Below are positions 52,762 through 64,000 of a stretch of DNA of 64,000 nt, piece after piece. Source of the stretch: Hydractinia symbiolongicarpus (lineage: Eukaryota; Cnidaria; Hydrozoa; Anthoathecata; Hydractiniidae); NCBI RefSeq assembly GCF_029227915.1, contig NC_079882.1, positions 4,340,001 through 4,404,000 on the forward strand. The letters run 5' to 3'. Position 1 is the stretch's first letter. Each line of letters starts with the position of its first letter. A model generated the notes under the pieces. It was not told where the DNA came from. It did not search any database and saw only the letters and a list, made by a program, of their open reading frames with translations. Position numbers and translations under genes: made by a program.

Positions 52762-53883
52762 GCAAAAATTGACAGGGTATATCCCTCAACATTAGTGATG
52801 CCACAACTAACGAAACTTCACAGATTTTTGTATGTGTACACATCATTCTTGTAGGTAAAAAAAGCATCAGTATCATGTATGCAGACAATTCCATGAGACC
52901 CATGCGATTGCGCCCGCACATAAGGAAATGCTATCCGGGCGCAAAAATTACTAATCATTCTTGAAAAATTGCAATGTTCGCCTGAAAAGCTATTTTAGAA
53001 CATTTAAAACATTTAAAATTCTTCTTTACTGAATGATTTAAACATTGAGCATTATTCATTAAAACATGGTTTATGTCTTGTGGTTTGACTTCCAATATTA
53101 TTCTTGAATATAATTCTATTATTAAGGGAGATTTTTACGAAGCAAATTGAACAGCGAATTCGATGGTTTTTAATTTTCACAACAAAATAAATTAGACGCC
53201 AAATTCATTGTTTACAATGGTTAACCATGTTCTAATTGGTCTAAAACTAGCAGCGAAACCTTTAGCCGCGAAAAAGTAGGAATTGTTTTTTTTCGATGCA
53301 AAATCATAACAAACAAAACTGCACATACTCAGATACAATTCGCCGTCGAATTCGCTCAATTCGCTTTGTGAAAACCCCCCTTTATCTTTGTTTTCATGTA
53401 TTCATAGAAAGTATATTGTTTTCAAATTCTTAACTACATGAAAATCTTTGCTTGAGAATTATTTCAAATATTTTTTTTCTTTCTTAAAAGAGAAATGTTA
53501 TGCAATTGTATGCAAAAAATGTTTTGGCATTGCTTATTTGCAATTTAATTTTTTCTACAAGCTCTTGGAGGACCTGTTATATTTTTAGTACACATGCTAC
53601 TAAAATAAATCTTCTGTGCATTCTCATTATTTTTTCTGAACAAATAGCTCTATTCTTTCAGTAAAAAAACTTTTAAAACTTTATTTGTTAAAACGAGTCT
53701 GAAAATTGGCTTCGAAAGGAAATAAATGACCTGTGGTTTTAAAATTGTTATGACGAAAAGATAACCCTGGTTAAAAGGTAGAGTTGGACCAGGTTTAAGG
53801 GCAGTTTGACGCAGAAAACAAAATGGTAGGCAATAACAGTGAATACAATGTATTATGACATGGCCTCTCTCTTTAATCAATTC

Positions 53884-54138
53884 ACCTCTATAATATCTAT
53901 GTGTTGAATGCATATCCCTGAAAAAATCTAAAATTACTGATGACATAAAATGTCAAAATTTGCTATTACTTAAATATGACATCATAATTAATGCAAAATA
54001 ATTAAATCTAAAATTCTTTAAATGTGAATATTTTGAGAATGAAAAGAGCTTTTTAAAAAATTAAAAAAAATTGTTAACCAACTTTATAAACTCTATAATG
54101 TAAGTCCAACATCATTTTATACATTGGGTTCCCTTTAA
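53884..54138 (+). repeat. Dispersed TTAA-type repeat, copy B (right end)
   Basis: Ends ATTGGGTTCCCT then TTAA (54135-54138). It aligns along its length with 46822-47077 with frequent single-base differences. Confidence 0.75.
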
Positions 54139-54297
54139 TGACCTTTAACATGTTATGACTTCTGCATTTACCCTCAACCTTTTTTCTTCTGGTCCTTTTT
54201 TTTCTACTTCTTACGGTTTTAATTCTTTCTGCCCAGGTTGCTTATAAGCATGTTAATTGTGTTTATTTGTATAATTTAGAACGCTAACATATTGGAA

Positions 54298-57200
54298 ATG
54301 GCTACAGACTTTCCAACATATATATTTGCTGGGTTAGTTCTGTTAGGTGGGGTTACAGGATACTTAAAAAGGGGTAAGTAGACATGTATGTGGACATGCT
54401 TTTTTAAAGGACCCACGAAACAGCTGTTGGTTTTTTACTTTAGTGACTTCACGAAAGTTGAGCTAATGGCAATGGAAAAGGTTATGATTAAGTCTTTGTC
54501 ATATAAATATTGAAGACGAGTGATGAGCCGTGCGCCTAAGCTTTAAATTATGAAGGCAAGGCATGTGATTTCCAGCACGTCTAAATTATCAAGGCGTGCA
54601 ATCCCAAGGAAGATAATGCAGCTAAAAATACATTGTTCATTTCCTTTTATTGGCCGTGTAGTTAACTCGGATTGCACAACAAGGCCGTAAAATTCACTTT
54701 CGTTTTACTTATGGCTTAAGCATGCGTTGAATTAAAATGGGAAATTCCCTTGCCCTCTTTAAAATTATTGGAAAATGCCAAACAAAAAAATCATGAAAAG
54801 TTTTTTAAAAGTTTAAAAGTTGAGTTAAAAGTTATTTTTTTCATAAAAAGTGACGATACATTTTCCACACAGCCCTTAAAATTAGAATTTACGTTGCCAA
54901 TATTTTTATATAAGAAAGCTGGCAATACTCTACAAAAACATTTCTATCACAGTTCTTCTTTCCTAAACTTTTAAAACGTGATCTAAAACAGCATTTCTAT
55001 AGCTGCTTTTCGTTTATAAACTTTTAAAATGCGATCTAAGAAACATTTCTAATCTAAATGATTAAATTTTTCTGTTCGTGAACTTCACAAACAGAAAAAT
55101 TTAATAATATTTAACTCAGAACATTTCAAGAGAAAATAAAATGATTAACTCAGGCGTGCTTCCTTTTGCTCATCTACAATAAAAATGAACACTTTAGAAG
55201 TGTGAAATTTCGCACGTCTAAAGTAAACCAGGCGTGTGCAGAGGCGTACCCGTGCGATCGCACGCCTTATATGACAAAGCCTGGATTACTGAGGACAAAA
55301 ACAACAACCTAAATCATCCTAAATATCATATTGGGCATCCAAATATAACTGAAAATGACAGAAAAGTTTCCTACATATATTGGATATCCATGATTTATTC
55401 AACATAAGTACTCTTTTTTGCTTTTTATTCAAACTTTCTGATGAAAAAACTTCAAATCTAAGTCTAAGCAACAACAACTTTAAAGGTGCACTCCAGTGAA
55501 AAAAAATATTTGAAAAAAAAATTATTTTGTTAAGACAATACATCTTTTACAATCGCTGAAAATTTTTATTTATACTTATACAGGTATACATCTTCAATTT
55601 CAAATAAATTTGCAAGGTCGCGTAAAGTTGAGAGGACTAGGTCGAATAAATGAGCATACATCACATCGTGCAGAAAGTCTGTGAGCTCAGCAGCGCACCT
55701 TCTAAAAGTTTGTTTACTAACTGTTTACATTGTTCGTTCATAAAATGTCTTGTAATAAAGGCGAAGATTATAACTTAGAAAACTTAGAATCGGATGAAAA
55801 AGACCTTACATAGCTACAGTCATACGACTCTGGACCTCTTGTGTCTCACAAGGGAGAAATTAATAATGATGCAAAGTGACGAGGTGTCTTTTACTGACTC
55901 AAAGCAACATTCTTAGCAAAATATTTTCTTTTTAAAGAAATTAAAAATATATTTAATCGCTTTTTTTACATTCCTTTTGTCAAAAAACTTTATCATTTGC
56001 TTCATTAAAAAATCCTTTTTACTTTACAAGCCAATTTACTTTTATTTAACAGTTCAGCAATATCTTTCCTCTGCACACGCTTGATGCATGATCGAAAGAT
56101 CAAATAATGTTTGTGTCGTGATAAGTTGGTAAAACGAGGGTATTAATATTGTATAAATAAAAATCATTCTTATGATTATGGTAGGTCATAAATGCGTTGC
56201 AGAAGCTACTGATTTATAAGTGGTTGTTTTGACAAAGCTGTTTTATGAACTGCATTATCAGCATTACATGCAGCCTTAAACAGTAACAAAGATTGAAGAA
56301 AATGGGCACATTCACGCCCCGAAATATTCAGCAGGTCCTTCCATCAAAACAACTTCATTTTTGAAAAAAAAAGAATTGAAACTTGAGCGCTATGAAAGAT
56401 ACATGTGTAACTAAAAAACTTTTTTGTCAGTGTTTGTATTGGAAATTGGTATAATGTTCTTTTTATTTTTATTTAATATAAAAATGTACAAAACGTTATT
56501 TGGTTGTGTTCTGTGGATATAAGTACAAATAATGAAATGAGAAGAAATGAGAAACTTTAATCGCATTCACTAGCTAAAATGGCATTTTTACAAAGTTGAA
56601 ATATATTTTAATATGGAAGTTTATTTCCTAAAGATTTCTTTTAAAAGAACTATCTGTGAAGTCTTACAAACAAATATAAAAACTTTGATCGCTTGGTAGA
56701 TAGCCATTTTTGTTCAAGTTTTTCCTTTTTGACAGACAGGATTCTGTGAAATCTGACTTCTTTGCACTTCTTTGATCGATTGGTACATCGAAACGCAGAG
56801 CAACTAACTTTTTTTTCAAAGATTTAAACATAAATTACATACAAATAGTGTTTTCCGCGCTTGCTTAAACTTTGTATACAATGTGATATCATTATTTATA
56901 ATGGGGTCCAGTCCTAAATGAAATCGTGCCTGTCTGTTTTTTTAAGAGAAAAAAATTGAATATGCAAAGACTAGTACAACAGTTTTAAATAAGGAAAACA
57001 AGTGAAGTAAGTTTTTTTTGACTTCTTATGCTTTTCTAAGTACATATAAAACAAAAAAGAAAAAAGTTATTTTTACTGGAGTTCCCCTTTAAAATCTTTT
57101 TAGAAGTAATAAGTACCTTCTTATAGCTAGTAACATAGCATCTTTTAACAAATACAGCTCCCTCGTCAAAACGAACTTTCGATTGATACTTTATTCGAAC

Positions 57201-59595
57201 AAACTTTCATGAGAGAAAATTTCGTGTTTTTGGCCTTTTTTGCAAAGCCTTATCTTGCGAAACTTTCAAAAAGAAATATAGGCCACTTTTTCTTATAAGA
57301 ACATAAAAAATAAGTTCAAAAATTTTGCAAATTTTTGGGCTCGCGAAAGATTCTCCGAATAACATATTTAATATATTTTACAGACAGTAGGTTATTTTAC
57401 CACAAAAAGGATACCAAAAGAAAATTTTATTTTTCAGAAAATAAACTTAAAAAACTAGCAAATTCATTGTAAAAAATTAATTATTTATAAATAGATTGTC
57501 TACACGTCTATAAGGGTTCTAAAGTGTGTATAATTTTTTGAACCTTGGCCTTTTAAATGGTCCATTTATTACATGCTATTCTATGCAAATTTTTCTGGAT
57601 TTAGCTTATTCAACCGTTTCGTAGTCCCTTTAATTTAGAATTTTTACTAAGAACTATGTTTAAAAGTTTGTTGAAATAGTCTGTGTGTAGAGTGAATAGG
57701 AGGATTATTAGAGTGTAATACTGTGTTCTCAGTAGCCATTAAATGAATTGAAAATTATCCTCAATTTTCCGATTTATTACAGAAGCAAACTATATTTACT
57801 CTAAAATATGGTACACAACCCTTTTCAAAAAATTGTGAAAGACTATATATATAGGAAAATATCTTTTAAGATTTACCAGCCCCTAATTTAGATTTCTGCA
57901 TTAACCCTGATTATATATCTTTTTGGAGCAAATTAACGAATCAATTTGTAAACAACTTTTTTATAATTATTTAATTTCTATGTTTAGGTAGCATACCATC
58001 TTTGGCAGCTGGAGTTATTTTCAGTCTCATATTTGCCTATGGGGCAACACAGACATCAAAAGACCCCAAAAATATATGGGTGGTATTAAGTATGTATATA
58101 TTTTGTGGCCAATATCTTTTTTGTAAGGTGTGCTATTGCACTGGCGCACACACCTTACCTCTTACAAACAATTCTTTGCACTGATTTTATCAAAATTTTA
58201 AATTCTATCCCCCTTGGCAAATTTTGGTTTGCCCTAGCAGAGATAATAACTTTGACCATCACCCAACCCATATTAAACAAATTTGATTTACGCTACACTG
58301 CACATGTACACAAAAAATTAATTAATACATGCAAAAGCCCAAACTTTATCAAATAGTGACCAATCCTGCGCCTCTGAAAGCACACCAGCCCTTCAGTTAT
58401 GGTGTTGCACAAAAATCTTCCTGTAAAATCCTGTTTATATAAAATATAGAATGGATAAATGTAATTTTTATTCTTCTTTCTAAATAATTATAAGCTAGAA
58501 CTGGTTTAACATAAAATTTAGTGCTTTGGCATCAAGCACTGGATATTTCATTTGGCGAGGGTGGCGAGGTGGATTTATTGGAGGGAATGTCTATTACATC
58601 AGGGGAATATTTTTTTAAAAAAAAATTAAAAAGGTGTTTAATTATTGGGGATATTTATTCTACAGAGAAGGTGAGGGGATGGTTATTTGATGTATTACAG
58701 TAATTCAAAAGATTGTAGACATGGTTGAGTTTGATAAAGCAATATAGTCAGATGACAGTTCCATAAGAATGGTACATTGGAAAGGCCTTGTCAAAGATTA
58801 TTTAGAAATTTTCTGTCATTCCCTTTAGTTTGAGTCCAAGAATACAGTGAGAATAAGAGTCAGGTTGTTGTATAAAATGTGATTTAATGAAATTAAACAT
58901 TTAGTTTTAATGGTAATAAGTGGAAGCTACCATCTTCTTTAAATCACACTAAGATGATCTTTAAGGTGTTCTTTTGGAATTGTTACTTTTTTGTTTGTAT
59001 TCTTTGTTTTCTCAGTTGTGATGAATATTTTATTATTGTTTTATTTCTTGCTAAAGATGTTTTCTTTTATCATGATAATTGCATGCTTTTTTCAGTTGCA
59101 AGCATTGTTTTATTACTTGCCATGGGTTCCAGATATCATAAAAGTGGAAAATTTATGCCTGCTGGCTTTGTTTGTTTGCTCAGGTACTAGTTTTTTAAAT
59201 CTACGAAGAAATCCTCTTACAAAAAGTTTTTAAAATTTGTAATGCTTTTTTTTTATAAAACGGCTTGTTTTCAATTTTTCAACATTTAGGCGAAATAGGC
59301 AATTTATTCCGTCTAACTAAAAATGTAAAAAAGGTTCGCTTATAACTTCAAGTAAATCATGTGCTTGATAGTGAGGTTAAAAACTACTTTAATGTGACTG
59401 TAGGAGCCTAGTATATCAACTCACTCTCCTTCAGGCACGATTTAAAAATAAAAATTGTTTTTGCTGTTTGTAAAGTGGCGAAAAATTCCCCAAACCTGTA
59501 GTTTGGCTGTCAAACTTTTTTGTCTACATACTAATCACATTTTTTTTAGTGCTTTAAATATCTGCAGACATCTTTTCATTTATAAACAACGTTGA
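54298..59595 (+). CDS. TMEM14-family small membrane protein
   Basis: Four exons join in phase: 54298-54373, 57988-58089, 59096-59183, 59550-59595, giving 103 residues. Family motifs in order: [46 protein letters not shown], and a final hydrophobic segment. Four hydrophobic helices and the length (about 100 residues) match TMEM14A/C. TMEM14C takes part in porphyrin import at the mitochondrial inner membrane; which paralogue this corresponds to is not clear. The last exon ([15 protein letters not shown]) was chosen because phase and hydrophobicity fit the TMEM14A ending. Intron 1 (3.6 kb) contains a TTAA element. An acceptor-like tttag at 54279 hints at a 5' UTR exon upstream. Confidence 0.88.
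55480..57092. mobile_element. TTAA-flanked element, 1.6 kb, in TMEM14 intron 1
   Basis: TTAA (55480-55483) is followed by AGGTGCACTCCAGTGAAAA. The right end at 57088 is the inverted complement (TTTTTACTGGAGTTCCCCT) followed by TTAA (57089-57092). A short reading frame from about 55746 ([20 protein letters not shown], then stop) may be a remnant of a coding region. No transposase core was seen. Confidence 0.75.
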
Positions 59596-60248
59596 AACGT
59601 GAACGAATCAAAGAAGAATGACTTTTCGCTGCAAACAACCAATTAGTCAAAGTGCTTTTACATTTCATATTTACTAGCTTTTTTAAGTATTCTTTCAAGG
59701 ATGTGTTTTTTGGTATGTTTATTGTAGTAGTTTTTCTATAAAGAGATGGGTATTTTATGTAAAGACTTGTTTTCCTTTTTATCATAGAATGGTAAGCTTT
59801 ATTTGTGATTTATACATTGTTTATATAATGTTGATTAAGCATAATGGCTTTTTTATTTGGTCCCTTTTTCGCACTGATGTACTTATTTCCAGTTTTGTAT
59901 CCAAATTGAAGCACAAGGATAGGTAAACTTGTCTTTTTTAAGTGTTAACCTCAGTTATTAACGTTTTTAAGTGATTCTGATATTTTCGCACACAAATTTA
60001 CAATTTATTTAGAATTATGTGTGTTTTGGTGTAATTGTAAGCTGACATTCATATGTGTTAAATAACTAAAACTTTACTGTTTTTGGATTTGTAGCAAAAT
60101 GTTTGTAAAAGTAAGACAACAAGGATATAATTTAATCCAAAGGTTTTACAACAACGTTAAGGAATGATGATTCCCTTTGTCTGGAAATGATTTTTTATTT
60201 TTAAAGAATTTTTTTCTATACTAGTTAACTATATAAATTAGCAGCACT

Positions 60249-61502
60249 ATGAGCTATGATATTAAATCAAGATTGAACATTTCAAATGAAGATAGCATTC
60301 CTGTTCTTAAACCAGATCATGTTTCGCTGGGAAAGTGTGTCACATGTCATCAACTTGTTCGTAAGTATGCAACCATTAAGGACCTTGCCGTTGTTAATTT
60401 GTTACGAGATGGTGGAAAATTCCATGGCTTTAAAAAGATGATGATTGAGTCGTCAGAAGAGGAAGGCTTTGCAAACATGCATCACGTGATATTGCTGTCA
60501 TCACCAGATGACGTTAGAAAGGAAGTGTGTGTTCGACGTGGAAATAATCTTGAGGTAGATGTTGCCAAAATTAATGAGGAAAATGATGCTGTTACTGATA
60601 CAAACTCTCTTGTTTTAATTACTTACAATTCTGAAAAATACTTAGATCTTTTTCACTTAGCCAATAAAAAAATAAAACATTACAAAATGATGATACCATC
60701 AGAAAATTTCAAAGTATACTTAACCTACCAGGTGTTCTATATAATATTCAGAGATCAGATGTTGATGTTAAATTTTACTTTTGAGAAAGTTGTTACAAGG
60801 ACTTATGATATGTCGTCAGAAAATAAAATAATCTCATTGTCTAGTAAAATGCTTGCAACCTGGCAGAGGTTAAATGGCATGCCTACCTTGTGTTGTGACT
60901 TCTTGGAGGAGAAACAGTCGGTAAGGCCAATCATAGTTTCTCCAGACACATTGCTCGATTTAATGGGAAGCAAAACACTAATAATTCCTGGAAATGCAAA
61001 TATTCTTTGGCTTTCAGCAGGTTCCTCTAAATGTTCAATATATGTGTTTACCAAGTCCAAAGAACTTGTCTTTTGTAAAGCAATCTGTTTAAATTCTTTT
61101 TATCCAGAAGCAACTAAATTTTTGTTTGAACGATCATGTTACTGCGCGAGTACGCAACAGGTATTTTTATTATACATCAAGGATGATGGAAAAAATGCAA
61201 GCAGTTTCATAATTATCATTGATTTACTGACACTAAAGGTGACTAGCATTTTAGAAATGGAATTAACATTAAATCGAAAACCACATTTATTGATGTATCC
61301 GTCTAGAGATGGTAGTAAACTGTTTGTGCAAGAAACTTTTGAAAACAGAGTTATCTTTTTTCAGGTGTTTTCACTAATACCTAGCGGATTCACGCTAACA
61401 AATATTACAAAGCAGTACATATGGAAAACGTTTTCAGAAGAGGAGGTTCAGCATGCAAATATCCCACAGAATCTTATTAAACAGCTTTTATTAGCTTATT
61501 AG
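60249..61502 (+). CDS. Single-exon ORF, 417 residues, unrecognised
   Basis: An uninterrupted ORF of 1,254 bp in DNA where chance ORFs are under 350 bp, so it is very likely a real gene. It starts MSYDIKSRLN just after an acceptor-like aaattag at 60241, so a non-coding first exon is possible. The protein has no signal peptide and no clear membrane helix. It has a CVTCHQ pair near residue 37 and many alternating hydrophobic strands in the C-terminal two thirds (for example HVILLSSP, TLIIPGNANILWLSAG, FIIIIDLL), suggesting a beta-rich, possibly propeller-like domain. It ends IPQNLIKQLLLAY. No family is recognised. It lies between TMEM14 and PPIE on the same strand. Confidence 0.75.
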   Translation: MSYDIKSRLNISNEDSIPVLKPDHVSLGKCVTCHQLVRKYATIKDLAVVNLLRDGGKFHGFKKMMIESSEEEGFANMHHVILLSSPDDVRKEVCVRRGNNLEVDVAKINEENDAVTDTNSLVLITYNSEKYLDLFHLANKKIKHYKMMIPSENFKVYLTYQVFYIIFRDQMLMLNFTFEKVVTRTYDMSSENKIISLSSKMLATWQRLNGMPTLCCDFLEEKQSVRPIIVSPDTLLDLMGSKTLIIPGNANILWLSAGSSKCSIYVFTKSKELVFCKAICLNSFYPEATKFLFERSCYCASTQQVFLLYIKDDGKNASSFIIIIDLLTLKVTSILEMELTLNRKPHLLMYPSRDGSKLFVQETFENRVIFFQVFSLIPSGFTLTNITKQYIWKTFSEEEVQHANIPQNLIKQLLLAY

Positions 61503-62703
61503 TATTTTTTAAAAGTAAATAATCAGCATGCTAATGTTCTTGTGTTATTGTTTCTTTGAAAAGATATCCATCGAAATGTATTGTTAATTCAGTTTTACGT
61601 GTACACATTTTTTTTGCAAACATCATTTTTCATTTCAAGCTGATGGCAAAAGTTTTTTTCCAACTAAGGGCAAAATATTTATTTAAGTTGGTTTTAGCTT
61701 TACGCATGATATTTTGTGCTTTAATGGAGGTTACTTGTAACTTTATTAAGATTAAGCTGCTTAAAGTTTTACATTTTCAGCCTGACCAGTTGCTTAATGC
61801 CTGATTAGTTTTTCAGCTAAATTTAACTTATCTTTTTCAAGGAAGTTTTTTGCTTTTGTTACAAATAAAAAAAGTCTTATAATGTGAAGTTTATACTACC
61901 TTTAAATGTTTTGTTCCAGATAGTTGCAATTTTTTATTTATGGTATATTTTATATTTATACTGTTTTTTTTTCATATACATGTTTTTCAAAAGCATCTTA
62001 CAAAAAGCGAAAACTCACCAATTTATATCTTTTTTTTTTAATAGTGACTTTTATAGGTTGAGTAGAGGATTTACGTAAAGCTCAGAAAAGTGATTCATCA
62101 AAGTGCTTGTCTTTTCTCAAGTTTATTAACTCGTTTTTTAGGGAAAATTGCTGGTTTTGAAAAACATTTTTGCAACACATCTTTTTATGTAGCATCCAGA
62201 CTTAGCGTGGTAAAACAACCTTTAAATTTGACTTGTTAGCAAATAACAATATCAACAGCACTGTCAAATCTGTATATGTATATAAATGTATATGAGAGAA
62301 GACTTCAATATTTAACAAGATGTATGATTACCGTAAACAAAAATTGTGTTAATGAAGATATAACTAAAACCAACTGATGCGTCTAACCTGTAACTTATCT
62401 TTTCATAAAAGTTTGCAGTTTCTTTAAACAACCACAGGATTTAATCCACAGGAAATGCAAAAAAATTTAATCTATGTATCGTTTGTTTTTGTCTTTTAGA
62501 TATTAAAATCAATGCTTATCACTGTGGCTTTTCTTTTCTCGCATTTTGCAATGTTGCTTAATATTTCTTGATGTATTATTTATGTATTATATAACTTTGC
62601 TTCAAATTTTCTAGGAATAGTTTATGTTTTACGGTTGCTGGAAATATTAGCAAGTATGAAACAGAAATTTAAATAATAAACGTTCCGAAAGTAATATCAA
62701 ATT
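61503..62703. other. Intergenic between the 417-residue ORF and PPIE
   Basis: AT-rich with T runs and no supported exon. It should hold the 3' UTR of the upstream gene and the PPIE promoter. Confidence 0.45.
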
Positions 62704-63871
62704 ATGAGCAGCAAAAAGATCTTGTATATTGGTAAGTTTTTGTTTTCTATTAAAAGGGCGTTCAAGCTTACTTGCCCTAAACCTAGCAAAATTTGCTGAG
62801 CTACAACGAAATTAAGGTCTGTAAAGCTAATTTAGGATTCTTTAAAGCTGGCATTTTATATTTCCCTTTATCTTTATGACTTTAATGCAGACATAATCTT
62901 GTATACACTATTCTCTCTTCATACATCCTCTTATAGTTAGTTGAATTTCTTAAGTCTTGTCATTTATATACTCGTGTTTTTCGATTCTCATTATTATTTT
63001 TTGATTTTCACCAGTGGGAGTAGTGTGATTATGTTTTGAATATATAACTACAGGGAACATTTATGTACTGTGCTTCCTATAGTTACAATATACAGATCGT
63101 TGTTAAGGCGTCTTGTTAATAGGAAGAAGAGAATTTTTCTGAGCCATTGGAGAGAAACATATATATTTGTTATTTTCTTCTGTATTTTATAAGAGAGCTG
63201 TACTCATAGTTTTGACTTTAAATCAGCATTACTTGGATTCACAGGACTGGAGGCTTTATAATTTTTACTTAGCTATATCTTCATCTACCATTTACTAGTA
63301 GAGTTTTCTCATAGGAGGACTTGCTGAGGAAGTTGATGATAAGATTATTCAAGCTGCGTTTATTCCATTTGGTGACATTCTTGACATTCAAATACCTATT
63401 GATTACGAAACATCAAAACATCGTGGATTTGCTTTCATCGAATTTGAATTAGCTGAAGATGCAGCTGCAGCAATGGACAACATGAATGAGAGCGAGTTGT
63501 ACGGTAGAACGATACGTGTAAATATTGCGAAACCTATGAAGAATAAGGAAGGATATTCGCGCGCTGTATGGAATAGTGATGAGTGGCTACAAGAACATGC
63601 TGTGGGTGCTGAGAAAAATGGGACCACAGAGAATGGTGATGAAAAAGAAAAAGGAGAAACAACTGATGAGGTAAACTCTCACATAATTTTAGTTAATTTT
63701 AAATTAGTCATTTTTGTAAACGTTAAATTTTACGTGTTTAGACATCTGGTGAACCAGCTGCTAAGAAGAGGAGAAAGAATCCAAAATGTTATATTGATGT
63801 TAGTATGAATGATCAATACACTGGCAGGATTGTTGTGGAATTGCGTGCTGATGTTGTACCAATGACTGCAG
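62704..63871 (+). CDS. PPIE: Peptidyl-prolyl isomerase E (RRM plus cyclophilin), 5' part
   Basis: Three exons join in phase: 62704-62731, 63315-63670, 63742-63871, encoding 171 residues. The gene continues beyond the window. The start gives [18 protein letters not shown]. The RRM has RNP2 (LYIGGL) and RNP1 (HRGFAFIEF, residues 45-53), then [12 protein letters not shown], all near-identical to animal PPIE. An acidic linker and a basic KKRRK stretch (136-140) precede the cyclophilin domain, which begins [10 protein letters not shown]...[16 protein letters not shown]. Known role: nuclear RNA-binding cyclophilin of the activated spliceosome (proline cis-trans isomerase). The donor at 63871 (GCAG|gtatgt) leaves phase 1. 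Confidence 0.95.
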
Positions 63872-64000
63872 GTATGTGGGTTTAACCTGGTTGAAGAGGA
63901 CAGCATTTTAAATTGATAAATTTGTGCCTATAATTCAATTATCGCCTGCTTTAGTGAATTTTTACGTGGTTTTATGTTTACAAATTGGTGATCGTGTTGA

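Noticed and set aside
62611-62673. Possible last TMEM14 exon after an acceptor at 62613.
   Set aside because: The exon at 59550-59595 fits phase and the TMEM14A-type ending better and is closer; the later one overlaps the PPIE upstream region.

Overview
The window is eukaryotic and animal: AT-rich DNA with many short GT-AG introns, metazoan gene families (microcephalin, PPIE, TMEM14, EndoU, an FBXO25/FBXO32-type F-box protein) and a heavy load of cut-and-paste DNA transposons. Gene content, intron density, and the THAP, Ginger and Helitron repeats fit an early-branching invertebrate, most likely a cnidarian (hydrozoan-like). That placement is inference, not shown by any marker gene. All exon models were read by hand from splice sites, reading-phase continuity and family motifs.

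Layout. 0-12.9 kb is repeat-rich: a TTAA-flanked 1.95-kb element carrying a THAP-domain gene with two frame breaks (576-2536), a short MITE (4.6-4.95 kb), a 0.8-kb non-autonomous Ginger-like copy with a TTAC target duplication (5435-6236), a coiled-coil gene fragment (6.4-9.5 kb) interrupted by repeats, a long TA fold-back, and a Helitron end (10.9 kb). 12.98-21.67 kb (minus) is a complete 14-exon microcephalin (MCPH1) gene. Its frame is intact except for a 17-bp tandem duplication just before the C-terminal BRCT pair. 23.07-30.16 kb is a complete 7.1-kb Ginger-like transposon with a GCAT target duplication, matching terminal inverted repeats and an unbroken 15-exon, 1,222-residue gene. That gene combines a DDE integrase, a Cys-rich motif, a USP-like cysteine-protease pair of boxes and a PHD finger. 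31.4-33.8 kb (minus) holds most of an FBXO25/FBXO32-like gene. 39.2-51.1 kb (minus) has two tandem EndoU ribonuclease genes, one secreted and one with a predicted type II membrane anchor encoded by a first exon about 4.9 kb upstream. 54.3-59.6 kb (plus) is a complete TMEM14 gene. 60.2-61.5 kb (plus) is an unrecognised 417-residue single-exon ORF. 62.7 kb to the window end (plus) is the 5' part of PPIE.

The host genes look like an ordinary unlinked set (DNA-damage and chromosome condensation, ubiquitin ligase, secreted nuclease, small membrane protein, splicing cyclophilin). The most informative features are the transposons. The Ginger-like element and its deletion derivative 17 kb away share ends and each has a perfect 4-bp target duplication. 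A series of TTAA-flanked elements (576, 8671, 35127, 55480, and fragments at 47.07 and 54.13 kb) suggests one or more active TTAA-targeting families, one of which carries the THAP gene.
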